Notes: generated by a model not told the origin, from the letters alone. A DNA stretch of 64,000 bases from Sweltsa coloradensis (GCA_024449915.1 JAMZAV010000299.1:248001-312000), one strand, 5' to 3'. Numbered from the stretch's first letter, positions 34,335 through 46,860 are shown. Numbers and translations: made by a program.

Positions 34335-34919
34335 GTATAACCGACTTTATAAGCTAGCTAGCACTGGGAGACATCAAATGATAAAGGATTGCCATTAAAT
34401 GTGGGGAATGATCGTGAAAGCGAGGAGAAAAAACCCCCCCCCCCCCCCCCGTCATTCTTTATCGAGACATTGACATCAACACAACAAAGAAATGCAAAAA
34501 TTATCTACGTCATTGTTTATATTACAACGTTATTAATTAGTATCTATTACACCCATCTATCATATCACGTGATGGAGAACACGATAATTCGCAAAGTAAA
34601 AGGAAGAAAATTAAATTTATATGAAGTTTTCATTCTTGTATCAAAAAATAAATAAAAAATCTACAATCTGCTGATAATTCACCAGTCAGGGCAATATTTT
34701 ACGGCAATTACTATCGATTTCAAACGAGCTTATATCCTGTATGATAATTATTATGCAAAGAGTAATGCACAATCAAAATTTCATATTTTCCGTCGTAGTA
34801 AAATTCAACAAGAGCACACAATATAACACAATAACAGGGTAGTACGAGAATCTCGCAGGATAGGTCTGAGGAAGGGACTGAACGGACCTCGAAACGGCAT
34901 TTTCTTATCCAGAAGGATA
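34335..34919. other. Unannotated stretch
   Basis: A run of 16 C lies at about 34435-34450. The open frame through it has no domain. Confidence 0.4.
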
Positions 34920-35095
34920 CCGAGAGAACCCTGTTGTAGGGTGCAATGTATGCCCATCTTTATGTGAACTAGGTGTGTTGCGGATAAGACCATGGCCGAG
35001 AACTCTCAATCCCTAGAGCCTAGGTAAAAACCTTCAGTCAGAATTGCCGGTCACGACGAGATTCGAACCCGAGACCTTCCGATCAATGGTTTTCT
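34920..35095 (-). repeat. tRNA-derived SINE, type S1
   Basis: On the minus strand: GATCGGAAGGTCTCGGGTTC, then GAATCTCGTCGTGACCGGCA (B-box region), then TTCTGACTGAAGGTTTTT and TACATTGCACCCTAC. Confidence 0.8.
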
Positions 35096-36014
35096 TACGG
35101 GCGTAGCTGGTGGGTGGGTTTGCAGAGAGTAGTGGGTGCAGCCGGTCACAAGGCGTCTCCGTCTGTTTGCCAACTCGCAGCTCAACTTATTCATCAAGTA
35201 CTGCATTTCCTCTTGCTAGTTGCTAGACCACCTTCTGCAGTCAAGGCAAGACTTGTCTTTGTTACTTGTAAGACAATACTCTCCACTTAGTCGCCTACTC
35301 CAGCGTTAACATCTCCAGACGAAGCAGGAAACAATACAACAAAATCCGGTTGCAACTAATTACTTATTAGGGTGTAACTATATATATTGCTTCCCGTTAC
35401 ATTTCACTCTACTATAATCTACTATGAGTTAGAGTGGTTATAGTAGAGGAGGCAAAGATATCGATATTTAGAATCCATATCAAAACACCAAAATAAAAAA
35501 ATAAAAAAAAATTGAAATTAAAAAATAATCTCTAGAACGAGAATAGGAATTTGTGGGAATGTCACTCAAGAAAATTTTATCTATTTCTATTTCGTCCCGA
35601 TTTTTTCAACGGTGGAGGTGCCGGGTCATTGAACGCGTGTGTGTGATGACCTAGGGTGAGAACGTCAACATCTTGAATCATATTTGTATATTATAGCCAC
35701 ACATGATAAAAAGTAGGACAACACGCACACACAACACAACATACTTTTTGAACATCAAAGATGATAAGTGATAACATTTTGATATATCGATGTCGACATC
35801 GAAAATTGAATGATATGTCATAGCCCAGCCTTAGTTATTATTGGTTGTGTGTAATTATTTTGACAACGTTGGCGTAGGATACGTTCGTATCGAGATATAC
35901 TTGGTTACAGGCGAGTGCATTCTAAACTGGTTTTTAGTTTATAGAAAATGAGTTTATTTTTAGCTGTACTGCGACTAAAACGGGCGTTGCTTGAACGTTT
36001 CTGCACAACTAAGG
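35096..36014. other. Unannotated stretch
   Basis: No supported gene. Confidence 0.4.
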
Positions 36015-36150
36015 GCACACCTCGTATTCGATTCCCGCAACCGGCAATCCTGACTAAAGAGTGTCCAAAAAGAGCAACATTGTGATTCAGAAACTAAACA
36101 CAGTCCATATAGACATAACCTTCCTATCCGTAAATACAGATATGCCTTCT
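36015..36150 (+). repeat. SINE S1 fragment
   Basis: TCGATTCCCGCAACCGGCAA then TCCTGACTAAAG matches the SINE junction; the tail has decayed. It abuts a family A repeat. Confidence 0.6.
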
Positions 36151-36155
36151 CATAA

Positions 36156-36727
36156 CTAGGAAAACGCTTAAGTCCCGTCGCGTTGATGGATGAGCTTTTT
36201 TGTAAGTTTTAAGTTTGCGTAGGACCACTTTTCTTTTGCAAGTGCTTTTTGAATGCATTGTAGGCGATTGTTGTTAAGTTTCTATTGTTACTTGTTCTTG
36301 TTATTATAAACCTAAAAAAACTCATATTAAAACCTTTATTCTATGGATTCTGGCTAACTTTTCCAACTTTTTCTTTCAGAAAGCAATACATTACCATTAC
36401 CTTAATGTCCATATAAAATATGAACGTTGTAGCCACACCCGTTTGGTCAGAATCGGCCCAAATGTCACGAAAATATCGCATAAAAAATCGAAATAAATCG
36501 TAAAAGTACGATATTCATGAGAAATATTTCTTCGATTGTACCCAAAAACGAAGCAAGTCTAAGTTCAAAGATTTCGAAGGACCCCTCCAATTTTTCATCA
36601 AGATCGCATATGCCGTTTGCCCGGTAGAGTGTGAACTAACAGACAGAAAAAAAGAGAAAAAAACACCCATGCTAAATTTTTTTGGGGGGTCAGTGAAATT
36701 GAAGTCTTTGCTTCGCTCACTCAATAA
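36156..36727 (+). repeat. Modular repeat, family A, copy 2
   Basis: The 5' end is AACTAGGAAAACGCTTAAGT then GTTGATGGATGAGC. The core has CACACCCGTTTGGTCAGAAT and TATGCCGTTTGCCCGG. The 3' end is CTTTGCTTCGCTCACTCAA. A long ATA microsatellite begins right after the 3' end. Confidence 0.88.
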
Positions 36728-36857
<130 letters not shown>

Positions 36858-37149
36858 ATGATTTTTTTTAAATTATTATATAGTAATATGCATTTTTGTA
36901 CATCAAAACAATTTGACATCGTTGTCCACAAAGCCACATAGCGGCATGTCTGGATTATGAATAGGCCTACATATTGTACAATGTACATGGATCATACAGA
37001 CTTAATTAAATTTTCATTTTATTCAACTATTAATTTCAAATTAAAACTTAAATAAACAATTATACAACAACGAACTTTACAATACTCAAATTTTTTAATT
37101 GAATTTGATATGACACAATATATAATATTATGCTCTAATATATGATGAT
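36858..37149. other. AT-rich stretch
   Basis: Possibly the 3' untranslated part of the LINE remnant next to it; nothing decides this. Confidence 0.35.
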
Positions 37150-37798
37150 AATTTTTATAATAATAATACTCAAGAGTTCTGGAACATCGAAGTTAATTTT
37201 TTACACAAATCTTGTATTGTATTGATGCTCATTACGTGATTTTTTGTAGGCGTCACTAAAATATAATTTAATTAAAAGGCGAAATCGATACAATGATAAA
37301 ACAGGCAATAAAAAGCAATATGTGTACAGGTCATGTGTATGGAAAACGTTTGAGTTATTGTTATCTGGGATAATGATTATTAACATTTTATTTTGCAGAA
37401 GTTTAATGGGTTTTATAAGTTAATGGTACTTGCATTTCCCCATGATAATAAGCCATAAGAAATTATTGATTCAGCTAAGGAAATATAAACAGTTCGCAAG
37501 GTAGTATAAGGCAAAATATATTTTAATTTATATAATTGAAAGGCGCAACTTCGCAACGCTTATTGCAAACTGAGTCAATGTGAGGCTTCCAATTAAAATA
37601 TTTATCTACTATCAACCCTAGATACACGTGAGTATCAACACACTCGATCTCCTCAACACATTCACATACCACCACACTATTACTAGTATGCAAACACTCA
37701 ATAGAATGACTTATCATGTGAATGCTATCCGAACGTGATCCGACAGGAAGGACAGGAAGTTTCACGTGACTGCAGTACCTATTTTCATTTTTCATCAT
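37150..37798 (-). pseudogene. Non-LTR retrotransposon (LINE) remnant, 3' part of the reverse transcriptase ORF
   Basis: Minus strand. An open stretch ends THVYLGLIVDKYFNWKPHI then DSVCNK, the YLG.(I/V)(D)...W..HI motif found after the RT catalytic region in CR1/L2/Jockey-type LINEs. After a frame change, LKYILPYTTLRTVYISLAES and IISYGLLSWGN follow, again a typical order (L..LP...L...Y..L..S...YG...WG). After another frame change come IKPIKLLQNKM, LYTYCFLLPV and YNTRFV, matching the usual C-terminal LQ...R and YNTR motifs. The catalytic YxDD part and everything upstream are absent. Frameshifts and 5' truncation make it a dead copy, as is common for LINEs. The clade call is an inference. Confidence 0.85.
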
Positions 37799-37837
37799 TG
37801 ATCATCATATTTTAGTTCAGTTCTTGAAAGTATTTAT

Positions 37838-38182
37838 TAGACGAGGGAGCGCAGCGCCTTAGTCTTACCATTCAACTCAAACGAGACATTGTCTGTTCAT
37901 GTAGGTAGGCCTATGAGCGTGTGATGAGTGAGTTCACTCCAGAACTGCCGAACAGCTGACCAGATTGCGCTAAAAAATTTTAACTGACATCCGGCACCAG
38001 TATCTATAGGGTTCTGTTAAAATTTTCAGAACAATCTGTTCCGATTTAAGCTCACAAGAAATAAAAAAGTGAACAATTTGAACCAACGATGTCAATAATG
38101 TTAACATTTTCCGCGTATAAATATTTCTGGCTGTGGCGAGAGTCCGGTCAACAAACAGTTTTGAAAGTAGATGTCATACCAG
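37838..38182 (-). repeat. Modular repeat, family D, copy 1
   Basis: It begins TTAGACGAGGGAGCGCAGCG and continues with ATTCAACTCAAAC, GAACAGCTGACCAGATTG and GACATCCGGCACCAG. The second copy at 60498 shows the same order. Read on the minus strand, the border GCGCTGCGCTCCCTCGTCTAA resembles the 3' end of families A and B. Confidence 0.75.
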
Positions 38183-38394
38183 GAAAACGCCAAAGTCGTT
38201 GTTAAAGGCGAGTGAGCTAATAGCTGTGTGAGTATCCGGGAACATTTGCATCCCTAGCCTAATAGACTATGGGAGGACACACCTATGCTGTCTAGATCCA
38301 GCCTTAGGTTTATAGGAGGAGGAAAAGGAACATTCCCGGGTACTCAACACATGGCTCGCTCACTCGTCTTTCAACGACTTTGGCGTTTTCAGTT
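38183..38394. repeat. Palindromic pair of modular-repeat 5' ends
   Basis: The left arm GAAAACGCCAAAGTCGTTG, GGCGAGTGAGC and CCGGGAACATTTGC mirrors the right arm GGAACATTCCCGGGTACTC, CTCGCTCACTCG and CAACGACTTTGGCGTTTTC. Half copies occur at about 61092 and 61485-61650. Confidence 0.82.
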
Positions 38395-39473
<1,079 letters not shown>

Positions 39474-39499
39474 GATTCATAGCAGTTGTCGAAAAAGTT

Positions 39500-39572
39500 T
39501 GCCCCGACTGGGGTTCGAACCCAGAACCTCCGGCTTAACGTGCCATAGCTCTACCAATTAAGCTACCGGGAC
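39500..39572 (-). tRNA. tRNA-Asn(GTT)-like gene or pseudogene, copy 1
   Basis: A 73-nt cloverleaf can be drawn. The acceptor GTCCCGG pairs with TCGGGGC; the D arm is GCTTAATTGGTAGAGC; the T arm is CTGGG-TTCGAAC-CCCAG. The anticodon loop is ACGTTAA, giving GTT (Asn). Position 33 is C instead of the near-universal U, and the top of the anticodon stem has an A-G mismatch. On its own strand a TTTTT run follows four bases after the discriminator, a Pol III terminator pattern. A functional tRNA, a tRNA-like SINE head and a pseudogene are all possible; C33 argues against normal decoding. Confidence 0.6.
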
Positions 39573-39716
39573 CACAGAACAAACCTTTAGGAAACTGCTA
39601 TTTGTTGTGACTGTTGACTTACATGACATAAATCCAACAGAAGACGGCAATGTAGCTGTCAAATCTGAAAGATTGCATGGATAAATTCAATCACATCTCA
39701 TCTCCCATGAGTTGTT

Positions 39717-39789
39717 TGCCCCGACTGGGGTTCGAACCCAGAACCTCCGGCTTAACGTGCCATAGCTCTACCAATTAAGCTACCGGGAC
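39717..39789 (-). tRNA. tRNA-Asn(GTT)-like gene or pseudogene, copy 2
   Basis: The tRNA part is identical to copy 1, including C33. Downstream on its strand the T run is missing (AAACAACTCATGGG instead), so it lacks the nearby terminator that copies 1 and 3 have. Confidence 0.55.
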
Positions 39790-40073
39790 CACAGAACAAA
39801 CCTTTAGGAAACTGCTATTTGTTGTGACTGTTGACTTACATGACATAAATCCAACAGAAGACGGCAATGTAGCTATCAAATCTGAAAGATTGCATGGATA
39901 AATTCAATCACATCTCATCTCCCATGAGTTGGGTAGTATGGGAGATGAGATGTGATTGAATTTATCCATGCAATCTTTCAGATTTGACAGCTACATTGCC
40001 GTCTTCTGTTGGATTTATGTCATGTAAGTCAACAGTCACAACAAATAGCAGTTTCCTAAAGGTTTGTTCTGTG

Positions 40074-40146
40074 GTCCCGGTAGCTTAATTGGTAGAGCTA
40101 TGGCACGTTAAGCCGGAGGTTCTGGGTTCGAACCCCAGTCGGGGCA
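40074..40146 (+). tRNA. tRNA-Asn(GTT)-like gene or pseudogene, copy 3
   Basis: Plus-strand copy in the inverted unit, with the same 73-nt sequence. It is followed by AACTTTTTCG, so a T5 terminator is present. The A-box-like TAGCTTAATTGG and B-box GGTTCGAACCC are intact. Confidence 0.6.
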
Positions 40147-40217
40147 AACTTTTTCGACAACTGCTATGAATCAATAACTATGTCCTTAAAGCGGGCTTAT
40201 GCTTAAAAACCATATAT

Positions 40218-41021
<804 letters not shown>

Positions 41022-41022
41022 C

Positions 41023-41073
<51 letters not shown>

Positions 41074-41085
41074 TGTTATTATTAA

Positions 41086-41152
<67 letters not shown>
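41022..41152. repeat. (TTA)n microsatellite with interruptions
   Basis: ATT triplets with a few substituted units (ACT, GTT, AAT) near 41068-41090. Confidence 0.97.
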
Positions 41153-41153
<1 letters not shown>

Positions 41154-41220
41154 TATAAATATTAAAGCTATTTTCTTTCATGAAATGTGTGCTTTAAATA
41201 CTATATCACGTCAAATCAGA

Positions 41221-43240
41221 GGTAAGAATGTACTGTCCCCATTGTAAAAATTATGTGAGGAGTTTACAAGCCCACATACAGAAATGTCATATTGAGGTTT
41301 ATTTAGATTAGATGCATTGCTCACCTAATAAGGAATTGCTCTAAAATGTTAGTGAAATAAATATGCATGATAATATTATGAGATAAAAGGTGCACGCACT
41401 TCAGCATTGATCTTGGCATGGATATTACAGATGACACTGAATAAACCACCAGGTAAACCACGAAAACGCAAAAAAAAAAAAGGACAGAGAGTATGAACAT
41501 TTATATCATGTGTATGTATTATAAGTTAACTGAACTTGAAACTCAAGTTAAAGGATATACAGGAAAGATCTATAATTCCCTCACAGGCCAAAATGTAACA
41601 GAGCAAAGAATTGCTGATCAAAGGCGAGCAATTAAGTGAAAACCTTGTTGAATCCAGATATTATAGAGAGGATCAAAGAAGAAGTATGTAAGGAAATAGA
41701 GGGACAGTCTCCAGACCTATCGAGAGTAGTAGTGAATGCAGATGTAGATAGGCCTACCTCGTCTCCTCAGGTGATGGTTGATAGTCATCGAGCGGACACG
41801 AGCAGTTCAGTTCACCATTCCACAAATTAGTTTGATTGACACATCACCAACACATACTGCAAACACGGACACAACAGCAGCTATGCGTTATGAGGGATAT
41901 AGCCCACTTCAAACTGAGTGTGGTGTGTATGGGAATCAGGAATTGTCGTACCAATAAATATGAAGGCATATTGTGCTTTTGACCCAACATGGTGGATGAC
42001 TCGGAAAAAAGTCAATAATGGTAGTAGGCCTACGACAGAGGTTTGTCAACAACCTGATGGTGTGTTTGAATGTGGTGGTAGACCGGAGAACTGGATTTAC
42101 GACGAGCGTTTACTCTGTCACGAACACCACATTTCACACACACGTTTTCGGAGCATGATTATTAGTCCAATACCACTAGCTCAGTTGCTGAAGATACGAG
42201 CTTGAGCCATTCTAATCTTAGTTTTGATTTGCAATAAACTCAACCATCAGAAGGGTTTGGATCACCTTTATTTACTAGCACACAGAATAACGGATATAGG
42301 CTTATTAGCAATAAAACAACACCCGGTCAATTGTGGTGTTGATATAAGGAGAAGTCTCCATCCACTAACACCTCCTGGGTATATTCCTATGAGTCCTGCA
42401 AAGATCAGGGAAACACTATTAAAATTGAGTTTAAATGACATCAATGTATTGAACCACCAAGATAAAATGATGCATGAATTGAATTCCAATATCGCTGTAA
42501 TGAGGAAAGAGATTTGTACTGTCGGGTCAAAAAGTAATGATAAGTTGTTATATGCAGAAGTCACTAGGCCTCCTAGGACGAACTAAATCAATTGATAAAT
42601 TATTTTCACCAGCAGAAACTGTTACCACAAATTTCTGTAGTAATCGAGCCATACATACAGAACATACAGAACCCAAAAGAAAAGCAACGAATAAAGCAAT
42701 CGTGGCCATGAATATGTTCTGTACCTACGGATAACACGCGTTTTTCATCGCCTCCACCGTTAGTGATGGAGCATCCTCCTTGTTATCAGTTGACTGATTT
42801 AACAACACCCTCAAGACCAAACTTAAATAGGCCACTACAAAAGAAGAATCGAATGGAACACCAGAAAATACAGTCTTTTTCTAGCTGTGTCAAAGGTATT
42901 AATTATTATCACCATCAGAATGTGTTGCCATCAGAACTATCTCCCTCTCGACAGAAACGAAGGTCGCACCACTTACCTCTACCTTGCCTCTAGCTAGAGA
43001 ATACTACTCCAAACACATTGGAGGGTTTACAAACTCCTGGCACCGTAGACCATATTGACAGTTGTTATGGGACGATTTTGAAAATGTTCTCAAATGTTCA
43101 AATGAAATGAAAAAAAACTATTACCGGTACGTTTAAAAGTGGAAGAACCGATGGGTTAGAGAATAATAAAGTAGAACGGGGACTTAGTAAGGGACGTGGT
43201 GGACGAACTAGTGGGAACATGCGGGGAGGAGCTGGAAGCT
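41221..43240 (+). pseudogene. Broken coding region, possibly ORF1 of a retroelement
   Basis: Several plus-strand frames follow one another as if one reading frame had been broken by small indels and stops. The first (from 41228) is MYCPHCKNYVRSLQAHIQKC then H, a zinc-finger-like C-x2-C...H-x3-C/H pattern. A basic patch KPRKRKKKK follows near 41455. Next are a helical segment with LNPDIIERIKEEVCKEIEG (41645 on), a frame with AYCAFDPTWW (41960 on), and one with IRETLLKLSLNDINVLNHQ and LLYAEVTRP (to 42586). The final part has an Arg/Gly-rich stretch (GRGGRTSGNMRGG, about 43195-43230). A zinc finger, basic patch, helical region and RG-rich tail suggest a nucleic-acid-binding protein. I do not recognise the family; a host pseudogene is also possible. 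Confidence 0.4.
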
Positions 43241-43273
43241 ATATATATATATATATTTTTTTTTTTTTTATAG

Positions 43274-43281
43274 GTTATGAC
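43274..43281. repeat. 8-bp target site duplication, left copy
   Basis: GTTATGAC. The same 8-mer is at 44136-44143. Confidence 0.85.
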
Positions 43282-44135
43282 TAGGGCTCGGATTTTTATG
43301 TGTTTAAAAACGTCAAAATATATATTTTATATTTGCTTAAAAACATAAGAATATGTGCTTAAAAATACAAAAATATTTGCTTAAAAATACAAAATAAAGT
43401 GCTAAAAAAATATTGTTTACGTACCATCAGTCTTCCCAGCACAATATGAGCATAAATTAATCAAATCATGTTGCAATATAATACCAGAAAGAAAAAAAAT
43501 ACGTTGGTACTAAAACAATTTTATTGTTGCTGAACATATTGTAACAGTTTGTAACATTGTCACTTTTTAATACCACCTTGGACTAATTGTGTCTTTATAT
43601 ACCCCCGTTGCAGTGTACCACAATCCACATTTTCAAATGTTCATATTTAATTGAATGTCGGTTTTCGGCGAGCACATTTTTGTATTGCGAAAAACTTTGC
43701 TCTACGTCACAGGATGTAATGGGTGCAAACTTAAAATTCTCAATATCAGACAACGAAAAATCTTCCTCGTTGGGGCTAGGTGTCCATCACCTTTTAGAAT
43801 AGCACTTATTTGAACAAGTTTTTTTGTACTCAATATTTTTAAACAGCACCGAGTTTAGTTTATGCAATTTTGAAAATGGTTTGGAAAGTAAATTAACAGT
43901 GTTCTTGATTTTATTAAAGTAAAGAATAGTGGATTTTTTGTGTAAAATATGTGATTATGGCAAGGATAAGAGAAATATGTATTTATTAACCAAATATAAC
44001 AAAATATGCAAAAATATTTGATTAAAAAACCATATATTTGAGATCACAATCAAACAATTTGTGAAGAATTGATCATGGGCATAGGTTTAGAGAACTTTAT
44101 AAAAATATTTAAATACATAAGAATCCTAGCCCTAT
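43282..44135 (-). mobile_element. Degenerate hAT transposon, 854 bp
   Basis: The left end is TAGGGCTCGGATTTTTATGT. The right end in reverse is TAGGGCTAGGATTCTTATGT, after one extra base at the border. The flanks are perfect GTTATGAC duplications. A transposase C-terminal remnant is readable on the minus strand. The copy is internally deleted and cannot be autonomous. Confidence 0.92.
43595..43786 (-). pseudogene. hAT transposase C-terminal (dimerisation region) fragment
   Basis: Minus strand, 63 codons and a stop. It reads FKFAPITSCDVEQSFSQYK then NVLAE and NRHSIKYEHLKMWIVVHCN. This is the well-known end of many hAT transposases (APITS.DVER.FS.YK...L..NR...F.NL...(L/I)V..CN). The catalytic residues further upstream are missing. 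The ends and 8-bp duplication of the element agree with this. Confidence 0.88.
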
Positions 44136-44143
44136 GTTATGAC
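44136..44143. repeat. 8-bp target site duplication, right copy
   Basis: GTTATGAC, identical to the left copy. Confidence 0.85.
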
Positions 44144-44167
44144 GAAGGTTTTCGTAGACCGATTCTG

Positions 44168-44336
44168 ATGTTGTATATCGTTTTTTTGGTTTTCGTCCAC
44201 GTGTAGTGTGGTCTCCGGTCCTGTCAAAAAAAACTGAAGATACCGGAGGACATTCCGGCGAAACGTTGTTTAAAAAGGTATGTACCACCACCTAAACACT
44301 ACACGTGGACGAAAACCAAAAAATCCGATACAACAT
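44168..44336. mobile_element. Small palindromic element with a hammerhead-like core
   Basis: The left arm 44168-44208 (ATGTTGTATATCG, GGTTTTCGTCCACGTGTAGT) is mirrored by 44297-44336 (ACTACACGTGGACGAAAACC, CGATACAACAT), about 40 bp each. The roughly 90-bp centre carries a hammerhead-like motif on the plus strand. There is no coding capacity. Confidence 0.75.
44234..44265 (+). ncRNA. Hammerhead-like core motif
   Basis: CTGAAGA, one U, a hairpin A-CCGG / loop AGGACATT / CCGG-C, then GAAAC and GTTG. CUGANGA, helix II and GAAA are the conserved hammerhead parts. The extra U before helix II and the unclear helix III and cleavage site mean catalytic activity is doubtful. The same layout is present at 46928-46963 and, reversed, at 46449-46485. 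Confidence 0.4.
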
Positions 44337-44599
44337 AGGTTCCTGGTATCCAAGGCATTTTAATGTCATTATTAAATATGTATATGTGCACATGTAACTG
44401 CCAAACAAAATATGAAACAATCAAGCATCAATCGTAAATAAAAACAAAACACAAACATTGGTCACAGGCTTCTAAAGTCGGACTCTTTGTTGTCGTTCAG
44501 TGGTGCTAGCGTCTGTGATTGGTTGAATCCGGTGTTTACATCATGACGTGCGGGGGATTTGAGAAACCCCCAAACTCTGAATCTCCCCCTTTGTGGATC
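44337..44599. other. Unannotated stretch
   Basis: No gene recognised. Confidence 0.4.
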
Positions 44600-44735
44600 C
44601 GGGCCCAGACCAGCAATCCTGACTGAAGGTTTTCCAGGTAACGCTGGAGGCCCTGGGTTGGACGTTCCCTCAAACTATCCTTACACTTATAACTATAGTC
44701 AGCCACTTGAAAAGAGGCAGATTTAAAAAAAATCA
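44600..44735 (+). repeat. SINE S1 fragment, plus strand
   Basis: GGGCCCAGACCAGCAATCCT then GACTGAAGGTTTTCCAGG matches the SINE body. It lies head to head with the next copy. Confidence 0.6.
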
Positions 44736-44736
44736 C

Positions 44737-44875
44737 TAGTGGAAACCTGCCCAGGGTGCAATGCTTCAGCTGTCTAACTAGGTATTTTGGAATTCATGGA
44801 CAACTGTGAAGGGGTGTCCGAGGACTGGCAAAACCTTCAGTCAGGATTGTCGGTCTCGACACCCGACAGAGGCAG
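44737..44875 (-). repeat. SINE S1 fragment, minus strand
   Basis: In minus orientation: GTCGAGACCGACAATCCTGA, CTGAAGGTTTTGCCAG, then GCATTGCACCCTGGGCAGGT. Together with the previous copy it forms an inverted SINE pair. Confidence 0.7.
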
Positions 44876-45324
44876 ATTGCAGCCCCCAGTCTCGCCTGCC
44901 TCCACGTACTCGGAGCTGAACGTCAACCGAATCCTGCCGAGCAAAAACTAAAATATAATCACGTTCACTCTATGAAAAGAAAGAGAAACGACGAAAAGCG
45001 TGCGTTGTGGTGAAGCTTGAACAAAGAGAAGAGAATGGTTTTCGTGGCTTCCGTTTGGGCATGGGCTTGTTTGGTACTGATGTATGTGTCCACTCATGAT
45101 TGCTGAGTCCACAACCATCCACTCCACTCCAACTGCAAGACAAACACAGCGAGAGCAGAGAACGGGCGTCACGAAATGCTAAACAATTCTGCCAATGGCG
45201 CTACACACAAAGAGACATTTTGTTTATGTTTTCCATTAGCCTAGTATAATGTACGAAAGGATGTCCATGCGACTATGTGACTATACTTCTGGTTCTAACC
45301 AAGTCTGTCTAACCGACAGTTGTT
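44876..45324. other. Stretch with a strong acceptor-like motif on the minus strand
   Basis: On the minus strand near 45133-45160 a pyrimidine-rich tract ends in GTTTGTCTTGCAG, an excellent 3' splice-site pattern. Two frames stay open after it for over 50 codons, so no product can be chosen. Confidence 0.3.
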
Positions 45325-45500
45325 CTCTGATTCGGGAGGTCCCTGGTTCAACTCCCGTCAAGACCGGCAATCCTGACTGAGGTTTTTGAATCGGACATGG
45401 ACATCCATTCACAATAATTGTCCTATCCGCAACATACCAATAGTTATACACCTGAAGAGGGGCATGAATTACGGCACCCTGGGCATTTATAATTATAAAT
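45325..45500 (+). repeat. SINE S1, near-complete
   Basis: GATTCGGGAGGTCCCTGGTT, CAACTCCCGTC (B-box region), ACCGGCAATCCTGACTGAGG, then GAAGAGGGGCATGAATTACG and GCACCCTGGGC. Confidence 0.8.
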
Positions 45501-45833
45501 CATAAGTCTGTCTAACCGTGTTGAAATCTGAAGAGCATGTATAGGGGGCTATGGCAGGTCATCGGGAAATTAGCTACATGCCTATTTCACTTTGAATAAC
45601 ATGCAAATAGAGAGAAATAGTAATTGAAGAGCTCTCCGGAATATGACATTATGTAAAAAATGTTTTTATGCACAATAACGTTCGTCGATCCACTTTACAT
45701 AGTGGTGCTAACTGCGTGCAAAAAAGTGAACTTTGAAGAAGTTATTTTTCATTTGGGATATTCATTCTTGTTCCGGGGAGCTCTTCAATTTTCATTTCTT
45801 GATTTGGTTTGTCGGGACCATTCCCGTAGGTGT

Positions 45834-45866
<33 letters not shown>

Positions 45867-46378
45867 CAAGAAGTCACGTGGGATTGCGGTCAAGCTCTGG
45901 GGCGTCATTAGAGTTTGTTGATTGGAAGGGCGCAAGTTACAAGTTAGACTTGCGTGGGGGGAACTGTTTTAAGCCGAGCTAATCTGCCTGAGGCGAACTC
46001 AACTGTTCTGCATCACGATTCGTGACTGACGAAAATACGATCTAGCCAGGAATATTAGCAGCTAATTTTGTTTGGAGACTTGTGAGCTTTCCCATTGTTG
46101 CTAGTCAAAGAAACGCAACTTGGGATGACGGGGAATTGAGAACACAAAAAATGATTTCATACGTCTGGGCAAGATACAGAAAGTGAAAACCCTAGGCAAC
46201 TAGCATTTCAGTGAAACACACAAGAATATGGTTGTCTTCTTCTAGTTATTTCATGTGCCGATAAGTTACCAGTGCAAGAAAGATTAATTTTGTATTTGAG
46301 TTTAGGTATGCTTCAAACGCGAGTGTATATATATATATATATAGATGGATTGTTGTAGGTTTTCGCGGCCCGTCATAG
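45501..46378. other. Unannotated stretch with simple repeats
   Basis: (GCAG)n lies at about 45834-45866 and (TA)n at about 46326-46342. Nothing else is recognised. Confidence 0.45.
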
Positions 46379-46448
46379 GATAAAAACAAGGATCTTGGGT
46401 AAAACCGCGTCGAAAATAAGATGAACCAGGGCAGAACCTGGGCGTCCA

Positions 46449-46485
46449 CCGACGTTTCGTCTGTACTACGTCAGACATTTTCAAG
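46449..46485 (-). ncRNA. Hammerhead-like motif, left arm
   Basis: Reverse complement of the motif at 46928-46963. It has the same hairpin and GAAACGTCGG. Confidence 0.35.
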
Positions 46486-46545
46486 GTTGACTGTGACTCT
46501 ACGGAGGTTGGAGTCACAGTGGTTGGCAAGCACGCAGCGCCCGCC

Positions 46546-46552
46546 TTATATA
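46546..46552 (-). promoter_or_regulatory. TATA-box-like sequence, left arm
   Basis: On the minus strand GGCTATATAAGGCGGGC is TATATAA in GC-rich flanks, pointing away from the centre of the palindrome. Confidence 0.4.
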
Positions 46553-46860
46553 GCCTCGGCTGAAGGTGCGGGGCGGCGAGGTTATATAGAAAATAGGTGC
46601 GGGGCGGCGAGGTCATATCGTGAAAAGGTGCGGGGCGGCGATGTCATATCGAAAAAATATATACGGATGGTGGCTATGACAAGAAGCCGGACTAAAAAGG
46701 TTTCACTACAGTAAGCTGTGCTATTTTGTTTCTCTATTGCCACCATCCGTATATATTTTTTCGATATGACATCGCCGCCCCGCACCTTTTCACGATATGA
46801 CCTCGCCACCCCGCACCTATTTTCTATATAACCTCGCCGCCCCGCACCTTCAGCCGAGGC

